DNA from: Streptomyces sp. NBC_01216
GTDB taxonomy: Bacteria > Actinomycetota > Actinomycetes > Streptomycetales > Streptomycetaceae
NCBI RefSeq assembly: GCF_035994945.1
Contig: NZ_CP108677.1
Coordinates: forward strand, 1,426,001-1,490,000
Length of the DNA: 64,000 bases
Direction of reading: 5' to 3'
Shown here: in pieces, positions 35,667-47,355 of the stretch
How positions within the stretch are numbered: the first letter of the stretch is position 1
How the letters are laid out: each line of letters opens with the position of its first letter
Notes under the pieces: generated by a model
Database searches by the model: none
What the model saw: only the letters and a program-made list of their open reading frames with translations
Told to the model about the DNA's origin: nothing
Made by a program: the position numbers and the translations under genes

Positions 35667-37326
35667 CCTCGAAGTTTCGTGACGGTCCGCCGACGGAGTC
35701 GGTGGACCGTTTTCGTGCCGTGGGTGAAGGCTGCGCAGGCCCGGGGCCCGAGTGTCGCCTCGGGGTGGCGCCGGGTTCCACTGCTCCGGGTGTTGAGTTG
35801 CTGTCGTAGGGACGGGGAATTGGCTGGTCAGCCAGGGGCGGGCAGTTGGGTGAGCCGGTCGAGGGCTGCGGTGATGTGGCTGGTCCAGGGCCAGTGGCGG
35901 GCCAGGCGGAGGATCCGCCGACGGCCGGTGGCCACGAGTTGTCCGGCCGTGGTGAACAGGCGGAGCCGCAGTCGGCGGGGTTCCCAGAGCCTGGCCTTGC
36001 CGGTCAGGGCGAGCATCGGCATCCAGGCCAGCAGGTCGAGAGCAATCTGCACGATCTCCAGCCAGATCCGGTTCTGAGCCGTGCGGTGCAGGGGCAGGTT
36101 GCGCAGGCCGGTGGCTCGGGCGGCGCGGATGCGGTCCTCGGCCCGGGCCCGCAGCCGGTGACGCAGCTCGAGCTCGGCGATCGGCCGGCCCAAAGTGTTG
36201 GTGGCGAAGCAGGTCAGCCGCATGCCGTCCGCATCAGTGAGCCGCAACTGGGCCCCGGGGTGCGGTCGTTCCTTGCGGACGATCAGCCGCATGCCCTCCG
36301 GCCAGCCGTCCAGGACATCGCCGGTGAGTTCGGCGACCCAAGCGCCGTCACGGATCTCGCCGTCGGCCTCGACGGCCGGCGTCCAGGCCGACGCCGGAAC
36401 CTTCAGCACGTGCTGGTGGATCGCCTCGGTGATCACCATGCCGACCGAGTAGGACAGCCACCGTCCCCGCCGGGCGAGCCAGGACACGAAGTCATGGGTG
36501 CCGCCCGCGGAGTCGGTGCGGATCAGGGTCCGTCGCCCGCGCCGGTACTTCTTCGGCAGCTGAGACAGGGCCAGTTGGGCGGCGATGATGTGGTCGGCGG
36601 CAGTGTTCGATCCCGCGTTCCCCGGTCTGAGCAGGGCTGCCACCGGCTCACCCGTGCCGCCCGGCCCGTGGTCGACGAACCCCATCAGCGGGTGGTGGCC
36701 GTAGGTTCGTTTCCACGTCGGTGCGGCGTCTTCCTTGTCCGAGTGCGCGATCACCAGCACCCCGTCGAGATCAACAGTCACCATCCCGTCGGCATCAGGC
36801 GCTTCCCGGCCAGCCAACCACCAGACGTGTCGGCGGACTTCGGCCCGCGCGGCACGGATGGCCCGCAGGGCCTTCTCTCCAGAGGCTGCGAGGGTGTCAA
36901 CGAGGCGGGAGACCGTCGGGTCGGAGGCCACCGGCCCGAACACGGCCGGCTCGGCCCGCAGCATGCCGACATCCGCGAGGCAGTCCCCGCCCAGCGCGAC
37001 CGCCAAGGCCACGTCCAGCAGGACCTTGCCCGGATCGTGCACTGCCCGAGCCTTCCGCCACGGCGTCAGCGCCGCTGATATCGCGGTGTCCAAGCCAGTC
37101 TTGCGGACGGTCTCGACCAGCAGCACGCCCCCGGCCTGCGACACCATCGCGCGGCCGCCGCCCTCGATGCGGACACGCGGATACGACCCGATACGCTTCT
37201 TCACCTGGAGAGTGCTTCTTTCCGTGCAGCCAACAGGACCCTAGACAAGTCCCATCGTTGCAGGTCAGGAGCACTCTCCGCTTATTTGATCAAGCCTCGG
37301 ACATCCCACCTCGTGAAAGCGCGAGG
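35667..37326. mobile_element. IS1380-family insertion sequence, 1660 bp
   Basis: Ends CCTCGAAGTTTCGTGA (left) and, reversed, CCTCGCGCTTTCACGA (right) form an imperfect 16-bp inverted repeat. Both are flanked by CTAG (35663-35666 and 37327-37330), consistent with a 4-bp target duplication. It contains one intact transposase gene and lies 12 bp beyond the tnpC stop of the Tn554-like element, so it jumped into that element. Confidence 0.82.
35828..37204 (-). CDS. IS1380-family transposase
   Basis: A 458-residue DDE transposase that looks complete. Family-typical segments are LLDVALAVALGGDCLADVGM, the first catalytic region DADGMVTVDLDGVLVIAHSD with the following WKRTYGHHPLMGFVDH, RTLIRTDSAGGTHDFVSWLA, and the C-terminal ENR-like stretch RLRARAEDRIRAARATGLRN followed by NRIWLEIVQIALDLLAWM. 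It starts at GTG 37204. Length and inverted repeats fit an intact, possibly active insertion sequence. Confidence 0.92.
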   Translation of the reverse strand: MKKRIGSYPRVRIEGGGRAMVSQAGGVLLVETVRKTGLDTAISAALTPWRKARAVHDPGKVLLDVALAVALGGDCLADVGMLRAEPAVFGPVASDPTVSRLVDTLAASGEKALRAIRAARAEVRRHVWWLAGREAPDADGMVTVDLDGVLVIAHSDKEDAAPTWKRTYGHHPLMGFVDHGPGGTGEPVAALLRPGNAGSNTAADHIIAAQLALSQLPKKYRRGRRTLIRTDSAGGTHDFVSWLARRGRWLSYSVGMVITEAIHQHVLKVPASAWTPAVEADGEIRDGAWVAELTGDVLDGWPEGMRLIVRKERPHPGAQLRLTDADGMRLTCFATNTLGRPIAELELRHRLRARAEDRIRAARATGLRNLPLHRTAQNRIWLEIVQIALDLLAWMPMLALTGKARLWEPRRLRLRLFTTAGQLVATGRRRILRLARHWPWTSHITAALDRLTQLPAPG

Positions 37327-37338
37327 CTAGAGCAGCCT

Positions 37339-40179
<2,841 letters not shown>

Positions 40180-40183
<4 letters not shown>

Positions 40184-41745
40184 CGGGCCGCCTCAAGGAC
40201 GGCGTCGATGTCCTGGATGCCTTGCGACTCCCGGGCGAGCCGGGTGAACACACCGTCCAGGTCCTCGACCTGCTGTTCCTCCTCGCTGACGGGTTCGGCC
40301 GCGGCCAGGATCGACTCCAGTTGCAGGTGCGTGACCGGCGCGAGGTAGTGCCGTTTCGTCACCTCCACGTCCGCATGACCGAGGAGGGTCTTCACCAGCC
40401 ACCACGGATCGCCGAACAGCATGGCGAAGTCCCGCCGGTCCGCAGCCGAGAGCCCATAACGGGTCTCCACCAGCTGGTTCAGCAAGACCAGCATGTAGAG
40501 GGCCATCGAATGACGCGCAGCGTGCGGCGTGGCGTACGGGCTCTTGCCGCGTACCTCCGCCAGCCGGAAGTCCCGTTCGACCTCCCGTTCTCCCACGGTG
40601 AGCAGGACTTCTTCGCAGCGCAGGTTCGCCGCCCTGAACACACCGTTCCACCGGTCCGGGGCCATCGGCAGGCCCTGCTCGGTCAGCCACAACCACGCCG
40701 GCTCCGGCCCGTCCGGGCTCTCCAGGAACAGCCACTGCCGCTCGCGCCATTCCAGGCGGCTGAGTTCCTGCTCACCGGCGACACCGTTCGCATCGACCCA
40801 CTCGACCTTCGGTCTCAGACCCCGCGTCACCTTCGTGACCAGCCGCATCATGGGCAGCCGCTCGTAGCGGCCTTCCGCCTGGGCTCGTTGCACCGCCCAC
40901 GCGCGCTCCGACTCGACGTATGCCTCGGCCTGGCCGACCGCGTCCACCGACACGTAGAAGACCCGGCTCTGCTTCGACCGGGTGACCGCCGCAGCGACGC
41001 GGCCATGGCAGTAGCGGCCGAACCGCAAGCGCTGACTAGGCAGTTCGAAGGTGAGCAGTGAACCACCCTCCTGCCGGCGCAGACCGGAGCTGAGCAGCAG
41101 CTGCACGAAGCTGGTGTTGCGCAGCTCCGTCCGCGACTCCCACCCCGGCGCCGGCATTCCTGTACGACTGTGGCCGCGCAGCCCGATGTCCGACCACAAA
41201 CCCCAGGTCCGCGGCGTCAGCCACAGCACCCGCGAGCTCACCGAGTCCGCCGCCCGGTCCCCTCGCCGCACGATGTCCACCGGCAGCGGGGACACCTTCG
41301 CCCACCGGAACAGCTTGGTGAACGCGGCCGCCTCACGGTTCCACTTCGTCCCACTGATCCGACGCGGATTCTGCGGAGCCCGGCATCTCCAGTGCCGGTA
41401 GTCCGCCAAGTCCTGCCTGGTCGCCTGCCTCCACAGAACCTCACGTGAGGACAGGAAAGTCAACAACGGCCGGATATCCGTCGCGTAATTCCGCTTGGTC
41501 TCCCGCTCCAAATCCCGGAATTCGACGGACCGCACAAAATCCAGCAGGTCCCGGTCCACCGATCCGTCCGGCGCCACGAACACCGGATCACCCGGCCGCA
41601 GACCAATCCGAGCCACCTCGGCCGGCAGGTCCTGTACCCCCAGGACACCCTCAGACGGCAGCGATCCCCACTGCCCCGGATCGGGCACCCACACCACGTA
41701 CCACTCGTGCAACTGACGCCTCCCCTGACGCTTGAACACGCCCAA
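40180..41745 (-). CDS. tnpA: TnpA-like tyrosine recombinase of the Tn554-like element
   Basis: An integrase-type recombinase of about 521 residues. The N-terminal core-binding SAM-like domain is around FVRSVEFRDLERETKRNYAT. Catalytic residues are Arg I in LLSSGLRRQEGGSLL, HxxR in ATPHAARHSMALYML, the late His in VKTLLGHADVEVT and the nucleophile Tyr in KRHYLAPVTHLQ. The longest frame opens with TTG at 41745, only 11 bases from the element end; a TTG about 27 bases on has a better AGGGGAGG ribosome site, so the true start is uncertain. With so little leader, transcription may come from the hen1-pnkp promoter outside. The stop overlaps the tnpB start (ATGA). Confidence 0.88.
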
Positions 41746-41756
41746 TCATCAGGGAA

Positions 41757-41762
41757 GTGGCG
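41757..41762. repeat. Direct repeat GTGGCG, right flank of the Tn554-like element
   Basis: Second copy of the sequence at 33062-33067; both copies continue with T. See the element entry. Confidence 0.85.
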
Positions 41763-42010
41763 TCGACCACGGTCAGCCGGCCCGCCGCGAGACGCTTGCC
41801 GACGATGTAGTGCAGCAGGTCGAAGGCGTCCCGGCTGGCGCTCTGGTCGTTCTCGTCGTCGGCGACGAGTCCGCGGCAGAAGTCGGAGGAGACGACCTCG
41901 GTCGGCTTGAAGTGGCGGCGGGCGAACGTCGACTTGCCCGAGCCGGTGGCGCCGATCAGGACCACGAGCGAGAGGTCGGGCACGGGCAGTCTGCGGGTGG
42001 TGTCGGTCAT
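41757..42010 (-). pseudogene. pnkp: pnkp 5' part (kinase Walker A region), severed by transposon
   Basis: The first 84 or so codons of bacterial polynucleotide kinase-phosphatase. After MTDTTRRLPVPDLSLVVLI comes Walker A GATGSGKST (about residues 20-28), then STFARRHFKPTEVVSSDFCR with the substrate-binding SSD motif, LVADDENDQSASRDAFDLL and GRLTVVDAT, where the reading enters the transposon and stops at 41651. The ATG overlaps the hen1 stop (ATGA), as expected for the hen1-pnkp operon. The rest of the gene is at 30769-33067. Confidence 0.92.
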
Positions 42011-43560
42011 GCCGAGTCCTCCTTCGGGTTTCGTGCCTGGGACTGACGTGTGTGCTGGTCCTGCTGCGTCCGGGTGAAGACGGCCATCTGGGTGGGCGGT
42101 CCCACCTCGGGGTCGTCGGGGCCGACGGGGGCGAACTCCACCCCGTACCCGTACCGTTCGGCGACACCCGCCGCCCAGGCGCGGAACTCCTCGCGGGTCC
42201 ACTCGAAGCGGTGGTCGCCGTGGCGGACGTGGCCTGCCGGGAGTGACTCCCAGCGGACGTTGTACTCCACGTTCGGGGTCGTCACCAGGACCGTCCGGGG
42301 TCGCGCCGATCCGAACACGGCGTACTCCAGCGCGGGCAGCCGCGGCAGATCGACGTGCTCGACGACCTCGCTCAGCACGGCCGCGTCATAGCCGGTCAGC
42401 CGCTTGTCCGTGTACGCGAGCGAGCCCTGGATCAACCGCACCCGGCTCGCCTGCCGTTCGCCGAGCCGGTCCAGCCTGAGCCGGCGCCCGGCGATCGTCA
42501 GCGCCCGCACGGACACGTCGACACCGACGATCTCGGTGAAACGCACGTCCTGGAGCATTGCTTGCACCAACTGCCCCTGTCCGCAGCCGAGATCGAGCAC
42601 CCGGGTCGCGTCGGCGGCCCGCAGCGCCCCGAGGATCGCCAGGCGGCGCTGCTCGGCCAGTGGCACGGACCGCCACGCGGTGACGACGGTTTCCTCCGCG
42701 CCGGCCCCGTCGGTACCGGCGCTCTCGGTGTCGGCCGCGGTCTCGTCGGTGCCGACCGCGTTGTCGAGCTCCTCCACCTCCAGGCCGTCGCTCTCGGCGA
42801 GCCGGACGAGTTCCAGCCGCTCCATCGCCTCGCGGGTGAGACTCCAGCGCCGGGCGAGGTACCGGCTGGTGATCAGCTTCTGCTCGGGGTGCTCGGCGAG
42901 CCAGCCGTCACCGGCGCGCAGCAGCTTGTCGACCTCGTCGGGGGCGACCCAGTAGTGCTTGGCGTCGTCGAGGACCGGCAGCAGGACGTAGAGCTGGTTG
43001 AGGGCGTCGGCGAGCCGCAACTCCCCTTCGAGGACGAGCCGCACGTAGCGCGAGTCGCCCCACTCCGGGAAGGTGGTGTCCAGTGTGACCGGCTCCGCGT
43101 CGACCGTGTCCCAGCCGAGCGGACCGAAGAGCTTCCGCACCAGCGCGGCACCGCCTCGGGCCGGGACCGCCGGCACCTCGACGCGCAGCGGCAGCGGCTC
43201 GGCGGCCCGCTGGGGCATCGCCTTGCACACGCCGCGCAGGGCGCTCTTGAACACCGAGGCGAGCGCGACGGCGAGCAACGAGGAAGCGGCGTAGGGGCGG
43301 TCGTTCACGTACTGCCCCAGGGCCGTGTCGGGGGCGCCGCCCCGGCCCTTGCCCTTGCCGCGCCGCACCAGCGCCACGGGATCCACCTCCAGCAGCAGCG
43401 CGGCCGTGCACCGCTCGGCCGACGCCTCGGGGTAGAGGACGTGTGCCGAGCCGTGCGAGGTCGAGAACGTCTGCGCGTTGTCGGGATGCTTGTGCAGCAG
43501 GAAGCCCAGATCGGTCGCGGGACGCTCGGGGGTGCCGGTGGTACTGATCGTCAGGAACAC
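42007..43560 (-). CDS. hen1: Hen1 RNA 3'-terminal 2'-O-methyltransferase
   Basis: A 517-residue bacterial Hen1. The N-terminal half is the Hen1_L domain that binds Pnkp (FLTISTTGTPERPATDLGFL, HKHPDNAQTF, LEVDPVALVRRGKGKG, YVNDRPYAASSLLAVAL, FGPLGWDTVDAEPV). The C-terminal half is the methyltransferase with SAM motif RVLDLGCGQGQLVQAML, VGVDVSVRALTIAG and the metal-binding signature EVVEHVDLPRL followed by NVEYN and GHVRHGDHRFEWTREEF. It marks healed RNA 3' ends so the same ribotoxin cannot cut again. I start at GTG 43560, giving the family's usual MFLTIST opening; an upstream in-frame extension is not conserved. Its partner pnkp is broken by the transposon. Confidence 0.95.
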   Translation of the reverse strand: MFLTISTTGTPERPATDLGFLLHKHPDNAQTFSTSHGSAHVLYPEASAERCTAALLLEVDPVALVRRGKGKGRGGAPDTALGQYVNDRPYAASSLLAVALASVFKSALRGVCKAMPQRAAEPLPLRVEVPAVPARGGAALVRKLFGPLGWDTVDAEPVTLDTTFPEWGDSRYVRLVLEGELRLADALNQLYVLLPVLDDAKHYWVAPDEVDKLLRAGDGWLAEHPEQKLITSRYLARRWSLTREAMERLELVRLAESDGLEVEELDNAVGTDETAADTESAGTDGAGAEETVVTAWRSVPLAEQRRLAILGALRAADATRVLDLGCGQGQLVQAMLQDVRFTEIVGVDVSVRALTIAGRRLRLDRLGERQASRVRLIQGSLAYTDKRLTGYDAAVLSEVVEHVDLPRLPALEYAVFGSARPRTVLVTTPNVEYNVRWESLPAGHVRHGDHRFEWTREEFRAWAAGVAERYGYGVEFAPVGPDDPEVGPPTQMAVFTRTQQDQHTRQSQARNPKEDSA

Positions 43561-44014
43561 GCGGCCGAGTATGCCTCGCGCTCCGCGCCTCCGACCAGGC
43601 GTTTTCCGCGCGGCCGAACACTCTCCGACCGACATCCGCCGGCCGCCCGACCCACACCGCCGACCCACACCACCGGCCGGGAGCGAACGGCCCGCCTGGG
43701 CTCCGCCTCGCAGGGCAGCGGCTCCGGCTTCGGGCCCCGACGAGGAACGACCGACCAGCAGCGGAAGTCACCGAACGACTGCCTCCTGCCGACCGGCTGC
43801 CGGTGGTCACGGTCTGTTCCCGCGACCGAGACCGGGCGGGACGGTCGCTGTCGGGCCACGGGCGTCCATTCGCCGACAGGACGGAACGTGCCCAGGCTGA
43901 AACGCAGGGCAACCGGGGAGATCGCAGCCGGGTCGTGCCGGTCACGGATGGCGCCCTGAGGGGTGCCGCGCCGAAGCCACCGGGCGGCGCGCGGTACGAG
44001 CGAGGAGGTCCTTC
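43561..44014. other. Divergent promoter region without recognisable gene
   Basis: About 450 bp between hen1 (minus) and the phosphatase relic (plus). No open frame with convincing codon bias, no hairpin with a long perfect stem and no repeat of the families noted elsewhere was seen. It should hold the hen1-pnkp promoter, which by its direction also reads into the transposon's tnp genes. Confidence 0.5.
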
Positions 44015-44401
44015 GTGACAGTTCCCGTTCCCGGCCAGGCGATCCGGATCGACGGCGTGCCCAACCTGCGCGATCTGTGCGGATGGGCGGCCCCTGGTGG
44101 GAGAGTGGCCCGCGATCGGGTGTTCCGCCCGGCCGAGTTCTCCGGGCTCCGTGGCGACGCCGCGAAGGCGTTCGCCGCCCTGGGCCTGCCCTGCAAGCCC
44201 ACGGTCGACACCTTCGCCTCCATCGGCGGCGACCCGCAGCTCCTTGAGCCCGCCATCGGGGTCCGGAGGGAGTACCTGGACGCCGCCCGCGACGAGATGG
44301 CGGGCGGCCACAAGACCATCGAGGGCTACTTCCTCGACGGCCTCGGCGTGGGACCCGCCATCGTCGACCGGCTCCGCTCGGCCCTGGTGGAGACAGCATG
44401 A
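44015..44401 (+). pseudogene. Tyrosine-phosphatase-family protein lacking its catalytic segment
   Basis: A 128-residue frame with a good GAGGAGG ribosome site. The start matches the N-terminus of atypical tyrosine phosphatases (GVPNLRDLCGWAAPGG with VARDRVFRPAEFSGL and FAALGLP). The end matches their C-terminal helices (VRREYLDAARDEMAGGHKTI, FLDGLGVGPAIVDRLRSAL). The roughly 120 residues between, which should include the HCxxGKDR catalytic loop, are absent, so no C-x5-R motif exists. An in-frame deletion is the simplest explanation. The stop overlaps the start of the 2H phosphoesterase gene (ATGA). Confidence 0.78.
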
Positions 44402-45135
44402 ACGCGCTCACGGCTGTCGACGTCCTCCTCACCCCCGACACGGCCGTGCTCGCCCTCGCGCAGCGGGTGAACGCGCGGATGCTCACCAGCGTCCCGGCGC
44501 CGCAGGGCTTCGCCCTCGACGAGCACCACCAGCCCCACCTCACCACCCTGCAGCGTTACGTCCGCGCCGAAGAGCTCGACCGGGTGTACGCCGCGATCGG
44601 GGAGGTCATCGCCGACGTGGACCTCTCCACCCTGAAACCGACCGCCCACGGCATCGCCCAGATGGAAGTCCAGCCCACCGTCGGCCTCGCCGCCATCGTC
44701 GTCGGCCCCGGCCCCGAGGTCCTCGGCTTCCAGGCCCGCCTCATCGAGGCCCTGCATCCCTACACCGGCACCGGCGGCACCGCCGACGCCTGTGTACGCA
44801 CCGACGCCGAACCGGACATCAACGCGGCCACCCTGACCTACGTCGAGAACTACGTCCCCGACCACGGCGGCGACAACTACCTCGCCCATGCCCATGTCAC
44901 CGTCGGACTGGCCACCCTCACCGACCTGGCCGTCACCGAGGCCGAGCCGTTCGACCCGCTCACCTTCGCCGCCGACGGCATCAGCCTGTACCAGCTCGGC
45001 GACAACGGCACCGCCGCGCAACACCTCAGGAGCTGGAACACCCCCACCCGAAGGAGTTCGTCGAGAGTGCCGGCTCACACGAGGACGAGGACGGTGGAGT
45101 GGTCCAGCCGCCTTGAGGTCAGGGACCGGCCGTGA
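44398..45135 (+). CDS. 2H phosphoesterase / 2'-5' RNA ligase-like protein
   Basis: A 245-residue protein. Two H-x-T/S-type motifs characteristic of the 2H superfamily are visible: HLTTLQ (about residues 47-52) and HAHVTVGL (about 163-170), in the usual spacing of two internal repeats. Members hydrolyse 2'-5' or 2',3'-cyclic phosphodiester bonds in RNA or small nucleotides. The last 30 residues (TRRSSSRVPAHTRTRTVEW) are arginine/serine-rich and overlap the mmuM stop on the other strand, suggesting the original stop was lost or shifted. Coupled by ATGA to the phosphatase relic. Confidence 0.72.
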   Translation: MNALTAVDVLLTPDTAVLALAQRVNARMLTSVPAPQGFALDEHHQPHLTTLQRYVRAEELDRVYAAIGEVIADVDLSTLKPTAHGIAQMEVQPTVGLAAIVVGPGPEVLGFQARLIEALHPYTGTGGTADACVRTDAEPDINAATLTYVENYVPDHGGDNYLAHAHVTVGLATLTDLAVTEAEPFDPLTFAADGISLYQLGDNGTAAQHLRSWNTPTRRSSSRVPAHTRTRTVEWSSRLEVRDRP

Positions 45136-46027
45136 GGGCCGCGGCCAGAGCGGCGATCCGGTCCGGGCCGACACGGCAACAGCCGCCCAGCAGGCGGGCT
45201 CCGGCCGCCCGCAAGTCCGCCGTGCGAGCCGGATCGAAGGCCACGTCGCCCCGCCAGCTCCTGGAACGGGCGTCCCATTCCTCTCCGCTGTTGGGGTAGG
45301 CGAGCACCGGCTTGCCGGTCACGGCCGCGGCGATCCCGACGGCGGGCGCCGCGTCCGCCGGCTCGCAGCAGTTGACTCCGACCGCGATCACCTGGTCGTT
45401 GCCCGCGGCGAGCGCGAACGCCTCCGTCAGCCGCTGTCCCGCCCGGGTGCGTTCCCCCGCGACCGTGTACGAGAGCCACACCGGCACCCCACAGCCCTCC
45501 GCGGCCCGCAGCAGGGCCTCGGCCTCGTCGGTGTCGGGCACCGTCTCCAGCGCGAGGACGTCCGGCGCGGCCGCCGCGAGCGCCTCGATCCGAGGGCGGT
45601 GGAACCGCTCCAGCTCCCTCACGGTGCGCCCGTACCGGCCGCGGTACTCGCTGCCGTCGGCGAGCACCGCGCCGTACGGGCCGACCGATGCCGCGACCCA
45701 CACCTGCCGCGGCATCCGGGCCGCCGCGGCCCTGGCCAGCTCCACGCTCCGGCCGAGCAGCCGCGCCGTCCCCGCCCGGTCCACCCCTCGCCGGGCGAAG
45801 CCCTCGAAACCGGCCTGGTAGCTGGCGGTGATGAGGACCCGCGCCCCGGCCCGGAGGTAGGCCGTGTGCGCGGCCTCGATCTGCTCGGGCCCGTCGGCGA
45901 GGAGCCGCGCCGACCAGAGCGCGTCGGAGAGGTCGCAGCCCTGGGCCTCCAGCTGGTTGGACAGGCCACCGTCCACGACGAGGACGTCCGTCGCGAGCGC
46001 CGTGGCGAGTGAACGGCCTGGAGCCAT
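45119..46027 (-). CDS. mmuM: Homocysteine S-methyltransferase
   Basis: A 302-residue zinc-dependent enzyme making methionine from homocysteine, using S-methylmethionine or SAM as methyl donor. Conserved segments are VLVVDGGLSNQLEAQGCDL, ITASYQAGFEGFARRGVD, ASVGPYGAVLADGSEYRG, the first zinc cysteine in VGVNCCEP and the paired zinc cysteines in LLGGCCRVGPD. I use ATG 46027 (AAAGGAG ribosome site); a longer frame exists but runs into the MITE that lies 20 bp upstream. Promoter signals must lie in or beyond that repeat. Confidence 0.92.
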   Translation of the reverse strand: MAPGRSLATALATDVLVVDGGLSNQLEAQGCDLSDALWSARLLADGPEQIEAAHTAYLRAGARVLITASYQAGFEGFARRGVDRAGTARLLGRSVELARAAAARMPRQVWVAASVGPYGAVLADGSEYRGRYGRTVRELERFHRPRIEALAAAAPDVLALETVPDTDEAEALLRAAEGCGVPVWLSYTVAGERTRAGQRLTEAFALAAGNDQVIAVGVNCCEPADAAPAVGIAAAVTGKPVLAYPNSGEEWDARSRSWRGDVAFDPARTADLRAAGARLLGGCCRVGPDRIAALAAALTAGP

Positions 46028-46046
46028 CGGGCTCTCCTTTCCCTCA

Positions 46047-46182
46047 GAGCCTGTCAGGTGGCCTTCGTTCGACAGGCGGAAGCGGTCTGGTGCGTGCGGT
46101 TCCACGGCGCCGGGGTATCCCGGCAACGTCGGCGGCGCGTGCCAGGGCGTGACCACCCGGCCAGAGGCCACCCGACAGGCTC
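46047..46182. mobile_element. 136-bp MITE-like element
   Basis: Ends GAGCCTGTCAGGTGGCC and, reversed, GAGCCTGTCGGGTGGCC: a 17-bp terminal inverted repeat with one mismatch. It is flanked by TCA on both sides (46044-46046, 46183-46185), a likely 3-bp target duplication. There is no coding capacity. The first nine bases equal the end of the IS5-family remnant at 35618, suggesting mobilisation by an IS5-like transposase. It lies between mmuM and the LLM oxidoreductase gene. A partial copy is at 56746-56800. Confidence 0.75.
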
Positions 46183-46187
46183 TCAGC

Positions 46188-47111
46188 TCAGCCGAGCTGG
46201 GTCCGGACCTGTGCGGAGATCAGCTCGAGATGGTCCAGATCGTCCAGGTCGAGGACCTGGAGATAGACCCGGGAGGAGCCGATCGCCGCGTACCGGCCGA
46301 GCTTGTCGACGACCTCCGCCGGCGATCCCGCCAGGCCGTTCGCCTTCAGCTCCTCGACCTCGCGGCCGATGGCCGCCGCCCGGCGCGCCACCTCGGCGTC
46401 GTCCTTGCCGACGCAGACCACCAGCGCGTTCGAGTACACCAGGTCACCGGCCCGCCGCCCGGCGGCCTCGGCCGCGGTCCGGACGCGTCCGAACTGGCGC
46501 TCGCTCTCCTCCAGGGAGGCGAAGGGGATGTTGAACTCGTCCGCGTACCGGGCGGCCAGCCGCGGCGTACGGACCGCGCCGTGCCCGCCGATGAGGACCG
46601 GTACCCGGGACTGGGCCGGCTTGGGCAGGGCGGGCGAGTCCCGGAGCCGGTAGTGCTCTCCCTCGAAGGAGAACGTCTTGCCCACCTCCGTCTCCCACAG
46701 ACCGGTGACGATCGCGAGCTGCTCCTCCAGCCGGGCGAACCGCTCCTTGGGGAAGGGAATCCCGTAAGCCCGGTGTTCCTCTTCGAACCAGCCGGCCCCC
46801 AGGCCCAGTTCGACCCGGCCGCCCGACATCTGGTCGACCTGGGCGACCTGGATGGCGAGGACGCCCGGAAGGCGGAAGGTGCCGGCGGTCATCAGCGTGC
46901 CGAGGCGGATTCGGCGGGTCTCCCGCGCGAGACCGGCCAGGGTGATCCAGGCGTCCGTCGGACCGGGCAGTCCGTCGGCGGAGCCCATGCTGACGTAGTG
47001 GTCGGACCGGAAAAAGGCGTCGAAGCCGAGATCCTCGGTGGCCTTGGCGACGGTGAGCAAAGTGTCGTACGCGGCCCCCTGCTGGGGCTCGGTGAAAATG
47101 CGAAGATCCAT
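46188..47111 (-). CDS. LLM-class F420-dependent oxidoreductase
   Basis: A 307-residue luciferase-like monooxygenase-fold protein (DLRIFTEPQQGAAYDTLL, then LGFDAFFRSDHYVSMG, TRRIRLGTLMTAGTFRLPG, GRVELGLGAGWFEEEHRAYG, VPVLIGGHGAVRTPRLAARY). The spacing fits the actinobacterial F420-dependent subgroup, which reduces or oxidises small molecules with coenzyme F420. The substrate is unknown. I choose the ATG at 47111, preceded by AGGATGG. The stop lies 5 bp from the MITE. Confidence 0.88.
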   Translation of the reverse strand: MDLRIFTEPQQGAAYDTLLTVAKATEDLGFDAFFRSDHYVSMGSADGLPGPTDAWITLAGLARETRRIRLGTLMTAGTFRLPGVLAIQVAQVDQMSGGRVELGLGAGWFEEEHRAYGIPFPKERFARLEEQLAIVTGLWETEVGKTFSFEGEHYRLRDSPALPKPAQSRVPVLIGGHGAVRTPRLAARYADEFNIPFASLEESERQFGRVRTAAEAAGRRAGDLVYSNALVVCVGKDDAEVARRAAAIGREVEELKANGLAGSPAEVVDKLGRYAAIGSSRVYLQVLDLDDLDHLELISAQVRTQLG

Positions 47112-47355
47112 ACCTCCATCCTGCACCGGACGACCGCCGTCAACCGCTTCGTCAGCCCCGGGCCCGCACCGGCTCGGTCGGGTGAACATCCGGCCCTCCG
47201 GCGGACGGCGTCCCGCCGAACCGGTGACCGCGGACCGGTGGCGTCGTTGGCTCGGGCGGAGCCGGACCCCCGGCCCGCGTGCCGGCGGCCCCGCCGGCAC
47301 GTGTTCTCCCTACGGCTCCTCACTGCGCGGAGGAGTCCGGGCCGAGGAGGCCGCG

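Noticed and set aside
43803..44018. A 71-codon plus-strand frame between hen1 and the phosphatase relic
   Set aside because: Arginine-rich, no ribosome site, overlaps the likely promoter region; not supported as a gene.
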